From NCBI GenBank assembly GCA_949152475.1, contig OX424564.1, positions 9,238,001-9,302,000 on the forward strand: DNA of 64,000 nt. Direction: 5' to 3'. Positions 47,201 through 57,075 of the stretch are shown here, in pieces (the first letter of the stretch is position 1; the number at the start of each line of letters is the position of its first letter). The notes beneath the pieces are model-generated. The model saw only the letters and a list, made by a program, of their open reading frames with translations, was not told where the DNA came from and searched no databases. Position numbers and translations under genes: made by a program. The DNA is from Terebella lapidaria. Taxonomy: Eukaryota > Annelida > Polychaeta > Terebellida > Terebellidae.

Positions 47201-49962
47201 TCAGAGTCCGTGGAAGCTTTTCTCTTCGTGCCTTTCTTGGATGCTGTTGGCTTGGCTTTCACTGGGCTATCATCTTGAAATGTAAATGAGTCGTTGAAGT
47301 CTGTATCGTTTATTTCCATATCCTGCCCATCTTCTGTGATTTGACCAGTTTGTACATTATCATCCGTTTTGGCTGATTGAAGAGTTTGTTCCTCGGATTT
47401 TTTGCGATTGTTCACAGACTTCGATGTTCTCTTCGAAATCTCTTCTGAACCTATCTCAACTGAAGAGTCAACGAAAGGCTCTGTTGGTTCCACTACAGTG
47501 TCTACATCATCATCAACCTTGTCACTGAATTTATCAAGGAACTTGTACTTTTCTGTCAGTCGGCTCTTGTTCTTTTGGGATGAGAACCCAAGAGGAACAA
47601 CTAAATCAGCGTCAAAAGTATTTGCCTTTGTTGGTTTCTTCACAACCTTATCCAGTACAGACAAGAAAGGTGATTGCGATATGGCAATATCCACAGATCC
47701 AGTTACAGAATGTTGATTCTCTTTCTCAAAGGTGGATTTCACAGGCACTTTTTTATCACATTCTGTCTTTGCTGCTGACAAGTTTTTATCACATTTGAAT
47801 GAGTTTTGGTTTGAGAAAATTTCTTCGCGTGATGAAAAATCCTTGTTCTGTGAGAATGACTTGGATAACCCCCAGCCGGGCTTCTTGTTAGGCTGCAAAC
47901 GACATATCATGACATATGTATACACATGTACCTGTTACCAACATACCTACCTGTACTCGGTAGATATATTAACTCATTTACCGAATTGGTCCTAATAGTG
48001 GCACGCCCCTTATAGTAGAGCGCCCCCCTTTGTTACCAAAACAATCAAAATTTTTGGAACCTTGTAATTCACTTTATGTCTTTCTAATAAAATCTAGGAG
48101 TGCTCCAAATAACACATTTATACAATTTCAAGCATGATAGCTTAGGGGACAGAAGGCAATAGGTATGTCATTCATTGATTTTCTTAAATTTGACCTCAAG
48201 TTTGACCTCATTTTTGCGCGCGTTGCTGCAGGTGGTCTTGCTTTGGCATGCTGTGCTGCTAGATAAATGCTTATCATAGAATATCAAGACATAATGGTGC
48301 ATTACTTCAATACTTTCCTATGCTTGAATGCTTTGAACCAGCCTTGCATTCAGTGACAGAAAACGTTTTGTAACAGTTCGCCAATGCTATATGGTTACCA
48401 TGTAAGCAGGGGCGTCACTAGGGAATGAAACATTGGGGGCACAGTTATTTTGGAGGCATGGGTGCGAGCGAGCGGAGCGAGCGTAGCTAAACGGGTCTGG
48501 GGGTTCGGGGGGCGCCGTAAGCCCCCGGGTTTTTTTTTTATTTTGCACTCTTGATTAACCAATTAAAGCACATCTAGACACCCCTAACATGTCAAAATGA
48601 CTTGCAGGTTTTGATAATTTTGCTCCCAACATATTGGCCTCAAAAATACCAGTAGATCTAGTTGGGTCAGCACAATTGTATTGATTTATACAAGCTTTAT
48701 ACAAGATTTTTTTTTTTTTGCTCAAAATTGATCCGGGGCACACATGAAAAGTTCAGGGGCACGTGCCCCCTGTGCCCACCCCTAGTGACGCCACTGCATG
48801 TAAGAATAATTGAAATCCCTACTTCCGTCCTGTGGTGCTACGGAACGTTTTCTTCACTGAACGCAAGGCAGAGCTGTGTGTGACGGGATCTCACCTTTCG
48901 GACGGGTACTGAACACTCATACAGTTTCTTGCTGAGTTTACTCATGAATGAAGTCTGTGGAACATCATCTTCATCAATCTCATCATCAGCTTTGTCAACT
49001 GTTTCAATGGTCTGAAATATGTTGAAATATCAGTTCATTTTAGACAACCAAATTTTGAAGATGAATTCAGAGGTCTATTTCACAAAGAATCTAAACCTAC
49101 TTTAGCTGACTACCGGTAAGTTGGGATCTAGCCTACTAGCTACCATGCTAAGTACCAAAATTAGTCAGCTGAAATAGATTAAGATTCTTTGTGATTTCCC
49201 AGATTTATTTCAGTGTTTATACATGTTATAAGAACTATTTTAGCAACTCTACTGGCATGATCAACAAATCGCACCCATTTCCTCACCAGCGAAGCTTGTT
49301 AGTGCCATATATGTATTCGAATATGTACATAAAAAAAATTGTATCTTCCTTACCTTTTTGTCATACTTTCTGTTGAGTTCTACCCCCCATGCTCCTTTGT
49401 TTGGGTCAGAAGTTGTTTGTTCCTTCTTAAGCTCAGCATACTGCTGGTAGGCATCTGTCACCACAAAGATCATACTCATATGTACATGTACTTTGAATTC
49501 ATGGTTGTAACACATGTACTGTAGATTAATTTATACATGTATTTCTAACGTGAAGGTACATGTAATCCAATTGTAACTATTATTACTGTCAATTTATGGA
49601 GCTAATACACATGACTCACCTTTGATATCATCAGGAGCAGCAGCTATATCTGCCTGTGTATTTATGATAGAATAAACCAAATGAAGTTACAACAGAGTAA
49701 GAACAATGTTTTTCCAACAAGACACTTTTAAATGCATACAGTGACTACCATTACATGACATAATGAAATACAAAATCAAAACAAAATTCTCCCAGAACGA
49801 TAGCCATGGTAATACTAATTCCAGACCAGTTCAACATTTTTCTAGTATTAACATTTTTCTCACCTTTCCAGGTTTTCTGTCATGATCTTTCACAAATTCT
49901 CCTTCCCAAGATTTCAACACTTTCTTCAACTTACTCAACTGTGTTGTCACATCGGTAGCCAT
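35231..49962 (-). CDS. RECQL4: RECQL4: RecQ-like DNA helicase, 19 exons, 1367 aa
   Basis: Exons: 49962-49864, 49653-49620, 49454-49354, 49011-48895, 47892-47044, 46857-46769, 46598-46219, 46114-45962, 45859-45767, 39025-38889, 38730-38470, 38288-38106, 37827-37641, 37449-37160, 37076-36948, 36817-36587, 36439-36271, 35984-35620, 35467-35231; total 4104 nt, all phases agree. The N-terminus ([16 protein letters not shown]) is the Sld2-like region that in vertebrates supports origin firing. A long disordered basic segment follows, then a CCHC zinc knuckle ([14 protein letters not shown], about 486-499). The RecQ core has Walker A STGSGKS (about 646-652), DEAH (about 750-753) and [10 protein letters not shown] (about 970-979). 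The C-terminus [20 protein letters not shown] matches the RECQL4-specific end. It unwinds DNA in replication initiation and repair, in nucleus and mitochondria. A DIRS retrotransposon fills the intron before the Walker A exon. Confidence 0.95.
39151..39355 (+). repeat. DIRS inverted terminal repeat, low-coordinate arm
   Basis: 205 bp, from CTACCTCTATAATAAACAC to GCCATTATTTTTG. It is the reverse complement of 45530-45734 with only a few differences near the inner end. It lies at the 3' end of the element in its own orientation. An outer extension (39104-39150) is not shared with the other arm but is copied in the internal complementary region. Confidence 0.93.
39391..39494 (+). repeat. DIRS internal complementary region
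   Basis: The first part (39391-39456) is the reverse complement of the element's outer low-coordinate end (39104-39169). The second part (39458-39494) is the reverse complement of its outer high-coordinate end (about 45711-45743). Joined back to back they spell the expected circle junction. In the DIRS-1 model this region templates completion of the termini and forms the circular double-stranded intermediate. Confidence 0.88.
39892..41082 (-). CDS. DIRS tyrosine recombinase (integrase)
   Basis: Frame of 396 codons. It shows the tyrosine-recombinase pattern: Arg in [11 protein letters not shown], His-x-x-Arg in [12 protein letters not shown], Trp in SARTWSS and the nucleophile Tyr in TSFYLRDL. 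An N-terminal SAM-like DNA-binding part contains [13 protein letters not shown]. The enzyme inserts the circular DNA intermediate into the host genome. No ATG exists at the front: the frame opens right after a TAG and its first near-start codon is GTG at 41082, inside the end of the RT frame (20-base overlap). It may therefore be made by frameshifting or from another start. The catalytic set looks intact. Confidence 0.9.
   Translation of the reverse strand: MVPGPTRVDSRSSTSAPGSLGSSQATSIQRVSSGTGKPEPSCLDIVERCYRKKGFSKEVSARIARSNRKSSLAVYQSKWTAFCAWCRGRKISPFKTTAPLISEFLLEKFNQGLAPSTLAGYRTAIAKTLKPKLGIDFGHDESLTALLNSFEIERPKTRNPVPEWDLSLVLNLLRSEPFEPLESTSLKFLTLKTVFLLALASGKRRSELHALSFSKVKWKADDSAVQLSVIPSFLAKTQLAGTPLLSFSVPALSPSLGPGLEEDDKLCPVRALRIYVRRTRELHLGKRLLFISYLKNFQNDIRPATISSWIKKCVLFCYEKSQAKKSSGFRVKAHDMRALAASLAFANKVSLNNVMSARTWSSQNTFTSFYLRDLAWQSDSGYHLGCLVAAEHEVRL
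41063..42859 (-). CDS. DIRS reverse transcriptase / RNase H
   Basis: Contains [32 protein letters not shown] and the catalytic YLDD in [13 protein letters not shown] (RT). RNase H follows, with [39 protein letters not shown] and [17 protein letters not shown]. Then comes the DIRS/Ngaro-typical segment [27 protein letters not shown]. The frame ends at 41063, but conserved-looking downstream sequence ([19 protein letters not shown]) continues in another frame, so a frame break lies near 41090. The front end overlaps gag by 31 bases in a different frame and begins with GTG, so the true start is uncertain. Confidence 0.9.
   Translation of the reverse strand: MAAQRLVVVLTIDQLVGARLQLFWQEWERLGASPWVVSTLRRGFGLKFKDQFPPLSSTPRGFSLSNDAERRRVLHEEILAMVEKRAVEPAPKSPGFYSVLFVVPKASGGWRPVIDLSPLNRFLQIPTFSMETPEQIRSVMPRGAWVVTIDLKDAYFHVPMKPSIRKYLRFLYQGQVWQFRALPFGLSTVPWIFTMVAREVQILAHKQGIFLYQYLDDWLIRHQCPDTLRSQAQWVVDLCTRMGFKINHKKSDLSLRRDFIFLGYRFLTISETVLPTADCQSKLSALSQGFLQGVPQSARKWQSLLGILAATEKLVPMGRLHMRPIQLHLQSHWSQSTGQMSDLIPVSAEVIAELKWWLDPANLLRGAPFRPPLPSRHLFTDASLEGWGAHWDDNEVSGTWSPLQRQCHINLLEMQAVALALEHWQSQFRAQTVLLATDNSTVVAYINKQGGTKSVMLCRATIDLLQWCRQNDIKISARHIPGHMNVWADRLSRRGQIQAMEWSLSPEVFRSLCDLWGAPMVDLFATRWNHKLPSFVSPIPDPTALAVDAMSTNWDGMFAYAYPPAVLLEKVLSKFRSHQCRLMLIAPCLPQSRGSRTY
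42829..45369 (-). pseudogene. DIRS gag-like ORF, split by an in-frame TAG
   Basis: One continuous frame interrupted once, by TAG at 43576-43578, giving parts of about 597 and 244 codons. The first part opens with a Cys-rich stretch holding CSGC, CWAC and CAFC pairs (zinc-ribbon-like), then a Ser/Pro/Glu-rich disordered region. An ATG at 44454 ([13 protein letters not shown]) is an alternative start; the frame's own first near-start codon is TTG. The second part ends in a Gly/Arg-rich, RGG-like nucleic-acid-binding tail ([12 protein letters not shown]). The stop could be a lesion or a read-through point; nothing next to it proves recoding. Confidence 0.75.
45530..45734 (-). repeat. DIRS inverted terminal repeat, high-coordinate arm
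   Basis: Reverse complement of 39151-39355, same 205-bp length. The outer border at about 45743 lies only 24 bp from the donor of RECQL4 exon 9 (exon edge 45767). Confidence 0.93.
48407..48796. mobile_element. Non-autonomous hAT-type element with 8-bp target duplication
   Basis: Termini CAGGGGCGTCACTAGGG and CCCTAGTGACGCCACTG are inverted repeats with one mismatch. The flanks are an exact 8-bp duplication, CATGTAAG (48399-48406 and 48797-48804). An 8-bp duplication with short TIRs starting CAG fits the hAT superfamily. The 390-bp interior has a GAGCGAGCGGAGCGAGCG stretch and T-runs but no ORF. It lies in the RECQL4 intron between exons 5 and 4. Confidence 0.85.
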
Positions 49963-50711
49963 AGTGATAATTTATCACAGATCACTAACACTGATGCATG
50001 TACATCATTTTGAAGAATCTGAAATCAAATCTCCATTGTTTAATTTCATTTAACATGACATTGACAGATCTACAGAATCTATACCCTTATTTTTTCAAAC
50101 CTGCTTGAATCCGTATTTTCCGTTAGTTAGGCAATAAGATAGATTAAGATACTATTATGTGATTTGGCACTCTACACCCATGTTGGGAGTCAAACAGCAA
50201 TTCCCTATCATGTGTCAGACTTTCATCTCAGAAACTGATAATCTAATCCAATATTGAACTTCAGCCCAAAAAGGGGTCTCGGCATTTGGGCATGCTTGAT
50301 TTCTGTGGCATAACTGCCGTCAAGGTTCATAGGTGGCAGCACTGTTCAATACTGAATTTTACGTGCAGACCGAGTTTACATCAATTAATTCTCACTCGCT
50401 CAGTTTCCAACCAAGCTGTTGTTCTAACACTTTTTTTGAATTCTAGTGTGCAGAAATCAAGTTTGCTCATTACTCTTTGATTCCCAGGGAAAGTATATCA
50501 AGTTGCTTACTGCACTGAGCATGCCAAGGACAAAATCGTATAAACCAGCTTTGAAAATGAGAGTTTGATACAGGTCAGTGATCTATTCAGGCAGCGTCCT
50601 ATTACCAGATTACCATTTTTGACTCTTTCTTGTGACACTGACGAAATCTCACTAACTCAAATCTGAAATGTGTATCCATTCAAGAATATAACTAGAGTAA
50701 CCATTAGGGTC
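49963..50711. other. RECQL4 upstream region
   Basis: Non-coding sequence directly upstream of the RECQL4 start codon. The promoter and 5' UTR must be here, but no TATA box, CpG island or NRF1-type motif stands out. Confidence 0.35.
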
Positions 50712-51299
50712 TAAAGTCAAGTTCATCTGTCAGAGAAACACGCTTTTTGGCCATAATTTTGTTTTGGATTATCGAATCAACTTGAAATTTTGTGTGTCTT
50801 AATTGGTTATCATGCCGTAATTTTTCACCGATATTGAGAATCTTATCTCGAGAAATGAAAAACTTGGCAATCTACCTCAATGCTAAACTTCAGTCCAAAA
50901 TGGGATCAAATAAATTCCAACAAATTCAGGGCTTTTATGATGTTTATGCCAGTACGGAATGAATTTAATGCGTTGATTTGAAGTCGGAAGGCATAGTTGC
51001 AGTGTATATTAAATAAACATGTTTATTTTGAATCAGTATATAACTCAAACATCAAATAAAAGTCGTTTTTGTGTGCAGACCCTGAAATTCCATGTTGGGG
51101 CTGAATTTTAACATTGGGGTAGATTACCAACTTTTTTATTTTTTGAGATAGAACTCTGAAGTTCGGTGAAAAATTATAGCATGATACCCAATTACATGAA
51201 TTAAGACACACCAAATTTCAAGTTGATTCGATTATCCAAAACAAAACTACGGCCAAAAAGCGTGTTTCACTGACAGATGAACTTGACTTTAGCACCAAA
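50712..51299. mobile_element. Fold-back element (arms of about 190-205 bp)
   Basis: 50712-50904 and 51092-51299 are imperfect inverted repeats. For example AAGTCAAGTTCATCTGTCAG in the left arm reappears reverse-complemented in the right, and both share GAAACACGCTTTTTGGCC. The spacer is about 190 bp. Long arms with a short middle and no ORF suggest a fold-back transposon or a MITE. Arm divergence of roughly 15 percent by eye means it is not recent. Confidence 0.7.
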
Positions 51300-51523
51300 C
51301 AAACAGCCAGGACCAAAGAGTCAGAGACAGACACAGCCCAAACGACACGGAGTTTCATGTGGACTGAAACAATCACAGCACAATGTTGAACATGTTGAAC
51401 AATATGCAATCACTGCCAAAACAAAGAAAACCACCCCAGGGATCAATAAAAAAAAATTGTCACTTTCATTGACAAAAATTTTATATCTCTAGACTATACA
51501 ACACTTAGTTTGAAAGCAGACTC

Positions 51524-51622
51524 CACACAGGCATTTGGGGTGAGAGGACGTGGGGTGGCGTGGGGTATATCCCAGATTCCCCACGCCACCCCGGGCACTC
51601 TCCTGAGACAAATGCCTGTGCT
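51524..51622. repeat. Long hairpin within a dispersed repeat
   Basis: An exact inner stem (51552-51565 with 51579-51592, 14 bp, GGGGTGGCGTGGGG, 13-nt loop) sits inside an outer stem (CACAGGCATTTG with CAAATGCCTGTG). The flanking sequence resembles 15.8-15.96 kb, where the hairpin is absent. Confidence 0.75.
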
Positions 51623-51935
51623 GGTGTGCTGCCAGTTCTACCATCTGTTACTATGACATTGTGGCAAGGGATAGCCAGTTAGCCTATAGCTAGCCCCCAC
51701 CGTGGCTCTTCTACCTAATGATCGATAAGGGTGTCATGTGGCTCCACCAACCGCCCGTATCCATCACCAGGTTGAAGAGCAACTTTTTCACAAATCCTGA
51801 CCCACTGTGACATGGTGTCAGGCGAAATTCGTTGTCAGCTCAGAAAGGGACTAGCACTTACAGCTGTAACTCTGTTAATTGGGCTGAACTATTTCTGATC
51901 CCAAATGTTTGGGATCATGATCCTGATCCGTACAG

Positions 51936-52206
51936 TACCATTTTTTGCAGGATCAGGTTTGTGATCTGAGCCGGGATCAGATCAAGGCTTAAGCGAGCAA
52001 AGCTCGCGTCAGTTGGACTGAGCTGGGATCAGATTTGTGATCCGTACAAATGAAACGCATGCCCCAGCCCAAGCGACCTGCAGTACCATTTTTGCAGGAT
52101 AAGGTTTGTGATCTGAGCCGGGTTCAGATCAAGCGAGCAGAGCTCGCGTCGTTTGGACTGAGCTGGGTTCAGATTTGTGATCCGTACAAATGAAACGCAT
52201 GCCCAT
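51936..52206. repeat. Imperfect two-copy tandem repeat, about 128-bp copies
   Basis: 51936-52064 and 52080-52206 share CAGTACCATTTTTGCAGGAT, TTTGTGATCTGAGCCGGG and TTTGTGATCCGTACAAATGA. AGCCCAAGCGAC (about 52068) and its reverse complement GTCGCTTGGGCT (about 52209) bracket the second copy. Confidence 0.8.
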
Positions 52207-52834
52207 CCCGTCGCTTGGGCTGCGCATGCCCCCAGGGCCCAGTGCCAGTCCAGGCCCCACTTTTAGCGTTGGTTACATAGCTTAGGGCTAGGCGTATCGG
52301 AAACTTAAATACACATACATTTAGACTACTTAAGCATGTAGTGTGTATAGATCCTATAAATTGTTAAGATTGAGAATCAACCAATAAAATTTAGATCTAA
52401 ATCTAGTAATCTACATAATTTGGATGTTTTAGGCGGTTCATCTGTTCATATTTTCCGCGAAAATAACCTGTCAAAAACTCACAAGTCACCATAAACACCG
52501 ACCAACAATTTTAAGCCCTCATTTTTTTATTTCTCTACAGCTTCAATGTAGGCTTGATATACCATGTGCGCTATCGAGTATCGATCAATGCAAACGGCTG
52601 TGAAAAACTGGCCTGGAATAGAACATGACATTCATATTCAATGGGTCTATTATCCAGACATATTCGAGCGGTCTAAAGTATGTTTGTGCCACACTGGGGT
52701 GCTCAATTGTCTTGTCTTATTCAATACTTGTCCACACCTAAAAGGCACTATGACAAGGCGCGTGCGTGGTGTGCATGTGTTCAACTGAAGGCGCTGTGCA
52801 GGTATTTACAGTACTTACAGGAGGTGGGTAAAGA

Positions 52835-53110
52835 TCAAAGTCGGGTGCCAGCCAACCTCTGCTTGAACTGGTCAACAGAGGTGGCACTGACGACATCTTC
52901 AGGCAGAGAGTTCCACAGTGGAATGGTCCTTGGGATGAAGGAGTCTCTGAAGATGGTCAGGTTGGTATGAGGGATCGTGAACTGTAGAGGGTGGCCTCGG
53001 GTGTGGTGGTACGATGCCGGAATGGCAATCAAATTATTTGTCATCTTGTAGAAGGTGATTAGGCTGATGTCTCGACGTCTGTCAGCCAGGGACGGCCACT
53101 TGTAGTACAT
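52835..53110 (-). pseudogene. 3' end of a LINE reverse-transcriptase ORF
   Basis: A 91-codon frame reads WPSLADRRRDISLITFYKM, then TRGHPLQF, then RDSFIPRTIPLWNSLPEDVV, ending FKQRL. This is the familiar C-terminal tail of non-LTR retrotransposon ORF2 proteins (RR..L..FYK....R...F..R....WN.LP..V). The catalytic RT core is absent, so this is a 5'-truncated dead insertion. The clade (Jockey, CR1 or RTE-like) cannot be fixed. Confidence 0.8.
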
Positions 53111-53320
53111 AGCCTGCTCATTCTAAATCTACTATTGTTTTTGACCCACTAGCACAAATTTCATTGTAATTCTATGTTCATATGTATCAACTTCAAGACA
53201 TATAGATTGACTAGTACATAGCCTGCTCATTCTAAATCTACTATTGTTTTTGACCCACTAGCACAAATTTCATTGTAATTCTATGTTCATATGTATCAAC
53301 TTCAAGACATATAGATTGAC
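53103..53320. repeat. Perfect 109-bp tandem duplication
   Basis: 53103-53211 and 53212-53320 read identically from TAGTACATAGCCTGCTCATT to ACATATAGATTGAC. Exact identity implies a very recent duplication or an assembly artefact. Its left edge overlaps the truncated 5' end of the LINE fragment. Confidence 0.9.
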
Positions 53321-53381
53321 TAGCATAAAAAGTATTTAGACCCCCTGGGACTAAATACGGAACTCAGATGAAGTTGTGATT

Positions 53382-54552
53382 GTATAACGAACTCATAAAA
53401 CCACCATCTTCCTCCGCATAACCACGTGCGAGGAGTGATCACGTTCTTGCGGAGGATCGGCCACGTGCTTGCGGAAGACCATGGCATGCATTGGCAGCTT
53501 CCAGTGGAGAGCCCTATAAAAGGAGGCAGCCACAGCTCTCTGGGAGTCAGTCGGGGCAAGACACCACAGAAGACACATCTCCCTGAGACGGTTCTGTCCT
53601 CATGGGACAGGCGAGGGAAAGGACTTGGACTTTCTGTACCTCCGCACAACTTGACCTCCGCGGAGCCTCAGACTCCATAATTATAAGGGAAATGTAACGG
53701 GGAAACGCGTGGGTCCCAGATGATGACAATCCAATGAATCCGGTCCAACGGCCCTTCAATATATGAATCCCAGCCCTCTTGTCTTACAGCTGACGGCAAG
53801 GCGGTGATCTCTTCTTGCACAGCAGTGCAAGCGTGAGGGAAGACTCTGGTGAACCTCCGCAACCCGCGGACCTGTGAGGGACGTCCCCTGATGTGCCGAG
53901 ACACTCTGTCTCCGCAGGCGACGAACCTCTGCATCCGCAGAAGAGTGAGGTGGAACAGACGTGTGGAGGACCTTCTGCAAGAATGAGGGAACTCTGCGGA
54001 GCCACGGAACCTCCGCAGTAAGAGGACATCCACAGCGCGAAAGACCTCCGCAGGTCCAGAGAACCTCTGCAGAAGTGAGGACCGCACAGGCGACACCTCC
54101 GCGGAAGACGGTGAGACAGACTCCGCAAGTACACATTTCCGGAGACGGAAGAGTTGAGGAGCCAGGGGACCTTCACCTCCGCATGGACTTGGCGTAGGAA
54201 GAGACTGACGCTAGTTCTGACGCCTAACGTTAAAGCAGGGTCTTAGTCTAAACCTGGACCCGGTGCAACCTTTCATTATTGTAAAGCGGGGTGACTTTGT
54301 GAGTTTTGTGAGTGAGTAACTCGTCGTATATTGGTAATAAAACCTGTGTCTTTGAATTTATATGTCCTCAGCACTTTTCTCTAACTAGAGAAATACTATG
54401 GAATTGCGGACGTCTCACCAATAATTGTCTATAGCGTTCGGACACAGAGACGAGAGTTACTGCACAAGAACTATGAAAGATAACACAACGAGAGAAAATA
54501 AACAACAACCAACAACACACACGGCACCAAATATTCGTTGAAACCGCTACAA
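53382..54552 (+). mobile_element. LTR-like insertion with TATA box and poly(A) signal
   Basis: A 1171-bp block flanked by the 8-bp direct repeat TTGTGATT (53374-53381 and 54553-54560). It has a strong TATA box (TATAAAAGG, 53515-53523) and AATAAA at 54336-54341 on the same strand, like a solo LTR with its own promoter and poly(A) site. No primer-binding site, polypurine tract or coding sequence is seen. The termini are not clean TG..CA, and 8 bp is long for an LTR target duplication, so other element types remain possible. It contains about sixteen CCTCCGCA-type motifs. Confidence 0.5.
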
Positions 54553-54560
54553 TTGTGATT

Positions 54561-57075
54561 ATGTTTGCATTGACAGTTCAGTCCTGATGCGGTACTATTA
54601 GGCTCTGACAGTCCATCGGGCTAACCTGAGTCAGAACTATCTCCGTGTGAACTGTAATCAGGCGATGCTGGACAACTATAACGTCCACATGTACGTGCTG
54701 ACAACCCCCTCTATGGCTTCTGGTCTTAAGTACAACGGACATTATGAAATTACTGGCCGATGTCCTCTTAGACACACTACTTTGGAAAGGATGGACTTTG
54801 TCAGACAAAAATGATCGTAAAAATATTTCTTTTCACACAATAACCACGTGGTCCACGTAATTATTTCCCGGGCATTGTGGTCCAACAATTGCCCGTCGTC
54901 AGGACGTAAACTACACCAATGTGATTTGACGTTTTTTTCAAAAATATTTTAAAAGGTCTTTGTTCCCTTTTTTTTGTCTATAACAAAAAAACCAAAAAAA
55001 AAAACAATGTTATAATCGTGTTTGATCCTAGGTATTTCAGCATTGCCTGCCAGACCCACGGCCTCAGGCATTGCACGAGACTGCCCTTAGTCCTGTGTTT
55101 GACAGCATTGCCAGCACAAATAGGATCAAACCCTCAAACATAGTGCAGTACTAACCATACGTGTGATATCGGCCCGTTCGACATACTAACAGGTGCCGGC
55201 AAGGTCAGGCGATAAGGAGGTATACCCCGTTACTGGAGTTCCACCGAATGTCTTATTAACCTGCCGCACTGCAGCACAATAGCCGTGGTGTCACTACTTG
55301 CGCACACCACGTCACAATGCTACAGTGCGTCCCTGGTTCGAAGAGACCTTGTCCCCGAGGACGTACAGCTATATCCCACCGTTGAGCCACATCATGAGCC
55401 ACATCACCCACTCACATGGCTGTGATGTGAGTCAATAACGGGGCCGACCCGGGAGCGACGCCGAGAAACCCACAGTGGTCCAAAAGTTCAGGCACCAATG
55501 TAAAGTTTGGCGACTCCTCGGTAAAGATGTAGCCTACACCCCATTACTGGAGTGTCACCGAATGTTTTATAATTAATTCCTACCTAATCATGTTAATTAG
55601 ATAGGAATTCTAACCAATAAAAGGTAACCATGGCAACAGTACTTGTCTATCAATGTGCAAAGTATGAGTGTACAATATACATATATCTAAGTCTAACAAA
55701 CTATGGACATGTCTAGGCCTATGTAACAAACAAGATCATATCAAGTCTAACCGAAATTGCCTAATCCCAGGTTACGTCATGCACAACTTGGTTGTAATCA
55801 AATTAGCTCTAGTCTGTATAAAATCGTCGATGACATGAATTAAATATTGACATTTTACTCAGCAAACTTTTCATCTGAGCTTCCCAATTAGTTGACGAAT
55901 TTGTATTCATTTATCTGTTTTATATTTTGTACTCGGTGTTTATATTTTGACTCTGGGCGATAAATGAAGAAAGTGGTGAAGACAGACAAATTTGACGTTT
56001 AGAGATTATTGTACATGAAAACATGCATTGAGTCAAGAAAACTTATTGACATGGCATCATTTATAAGGCGGAAGATCGCACGTTATGTTCGTATTCTTTT
56101 GATAACTAACAACTGCTAATTTGTGTCGAAATAATCAATTTATTTGATCCAGTTGCGAGTGATAATAGAGGAGACAGATCAACTTGATCATGTCATCACA
56201 CACACAGGTTGATCAGGGAGTGTTGTCTAATTCATAGTTCCGATGATACGTAAGCCCAGCCTACTTTCATATTTACTACCAATCAAAAGACGTCAAAAAA
56301 CGCGAAAAAATAAAAGTTCCCACAAACTAAACCCGCGTGTTCAACAGCCCAATCTCTTGAATGAAGTGGGATGATGATAGATCTAATGTACTTCTGACGC
56401 TCTCACGCCCAATTAAAGCCAGATGAATTGAATATTTAGCCTTACAATATATTCCCCATCCCTTCATGGGGAGTATAGACATTGTGAAATATGGTGTATT
56501 ATTGTACAAAACGAATGTGTAAACAGAAGCAAGCAAAAGTTGCATTATTCGCGGCTCGCTCAAACAAAAGCACATGGTATGTTTGTGGGACTTTTCCAGC
56601 AGTTGCAAAGGAGGCGTCGCCTGTTGGGATGTTGTCGGAACTATGAATTCCATATGTGGATCCAAAAAAATTTAAGGGGAAAGGGGGGTCCAATAGTGAA
56701 GAAATTACTAGAGGCCAGCTGGCGAAGCCTTGGTGGCCATGCATTTTACAGTGTCCTTGCAGCATTCTAGAGCATGCTCGTATCTAAATCTATTGGCTAT
56801 TTGGATATCCAGCGGATGTAGATGACATGAAAAATTAGTATATAATTATATAAATCAATGACAGCGGAAGGAAGACTAAAAAAGTACTGTATGTCTATTA
56901 CAGTGATGTCACACAATTGCATGTACCTATACATGCATATTTTATGGATGTTTATTACAGCATAATTTACTGTAGTGACTTTCCAGTGTGGTGGTCTTGG
57001 TGACAAAATCAGCATGAATTGAGAGTCCGCTTGTTCCAAGGCTTTGTGTTAAGAATAAATTCTTTCAATTTCTAG
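54561..57075. other. Non-genic stretch upstream of the RARS2 exons
   Basis: No coding exon I can support. Inverted ends GTTTGATCCTA (55020-55030) and TAGGATCAAAC (55121-55131) bound a 112-bp block. A direct repeat containing TACTGGAGT..CACCGAATGT occurs at 55222-55259 and 55536-55575, about 315 bp apart, bounding sequence of unknown origin. The first exon or exons of RARS2 should lie in the last part of this stretch but were not identified. Confidence 0.4.

Noticed and set aside
56540..56770. 76-codon plus-strand ORF as the first exon of RARS2
   Set aside because: No convincing donor in the right phase and no mitochondrial-targeting or RARS2 similarity that I can defend.
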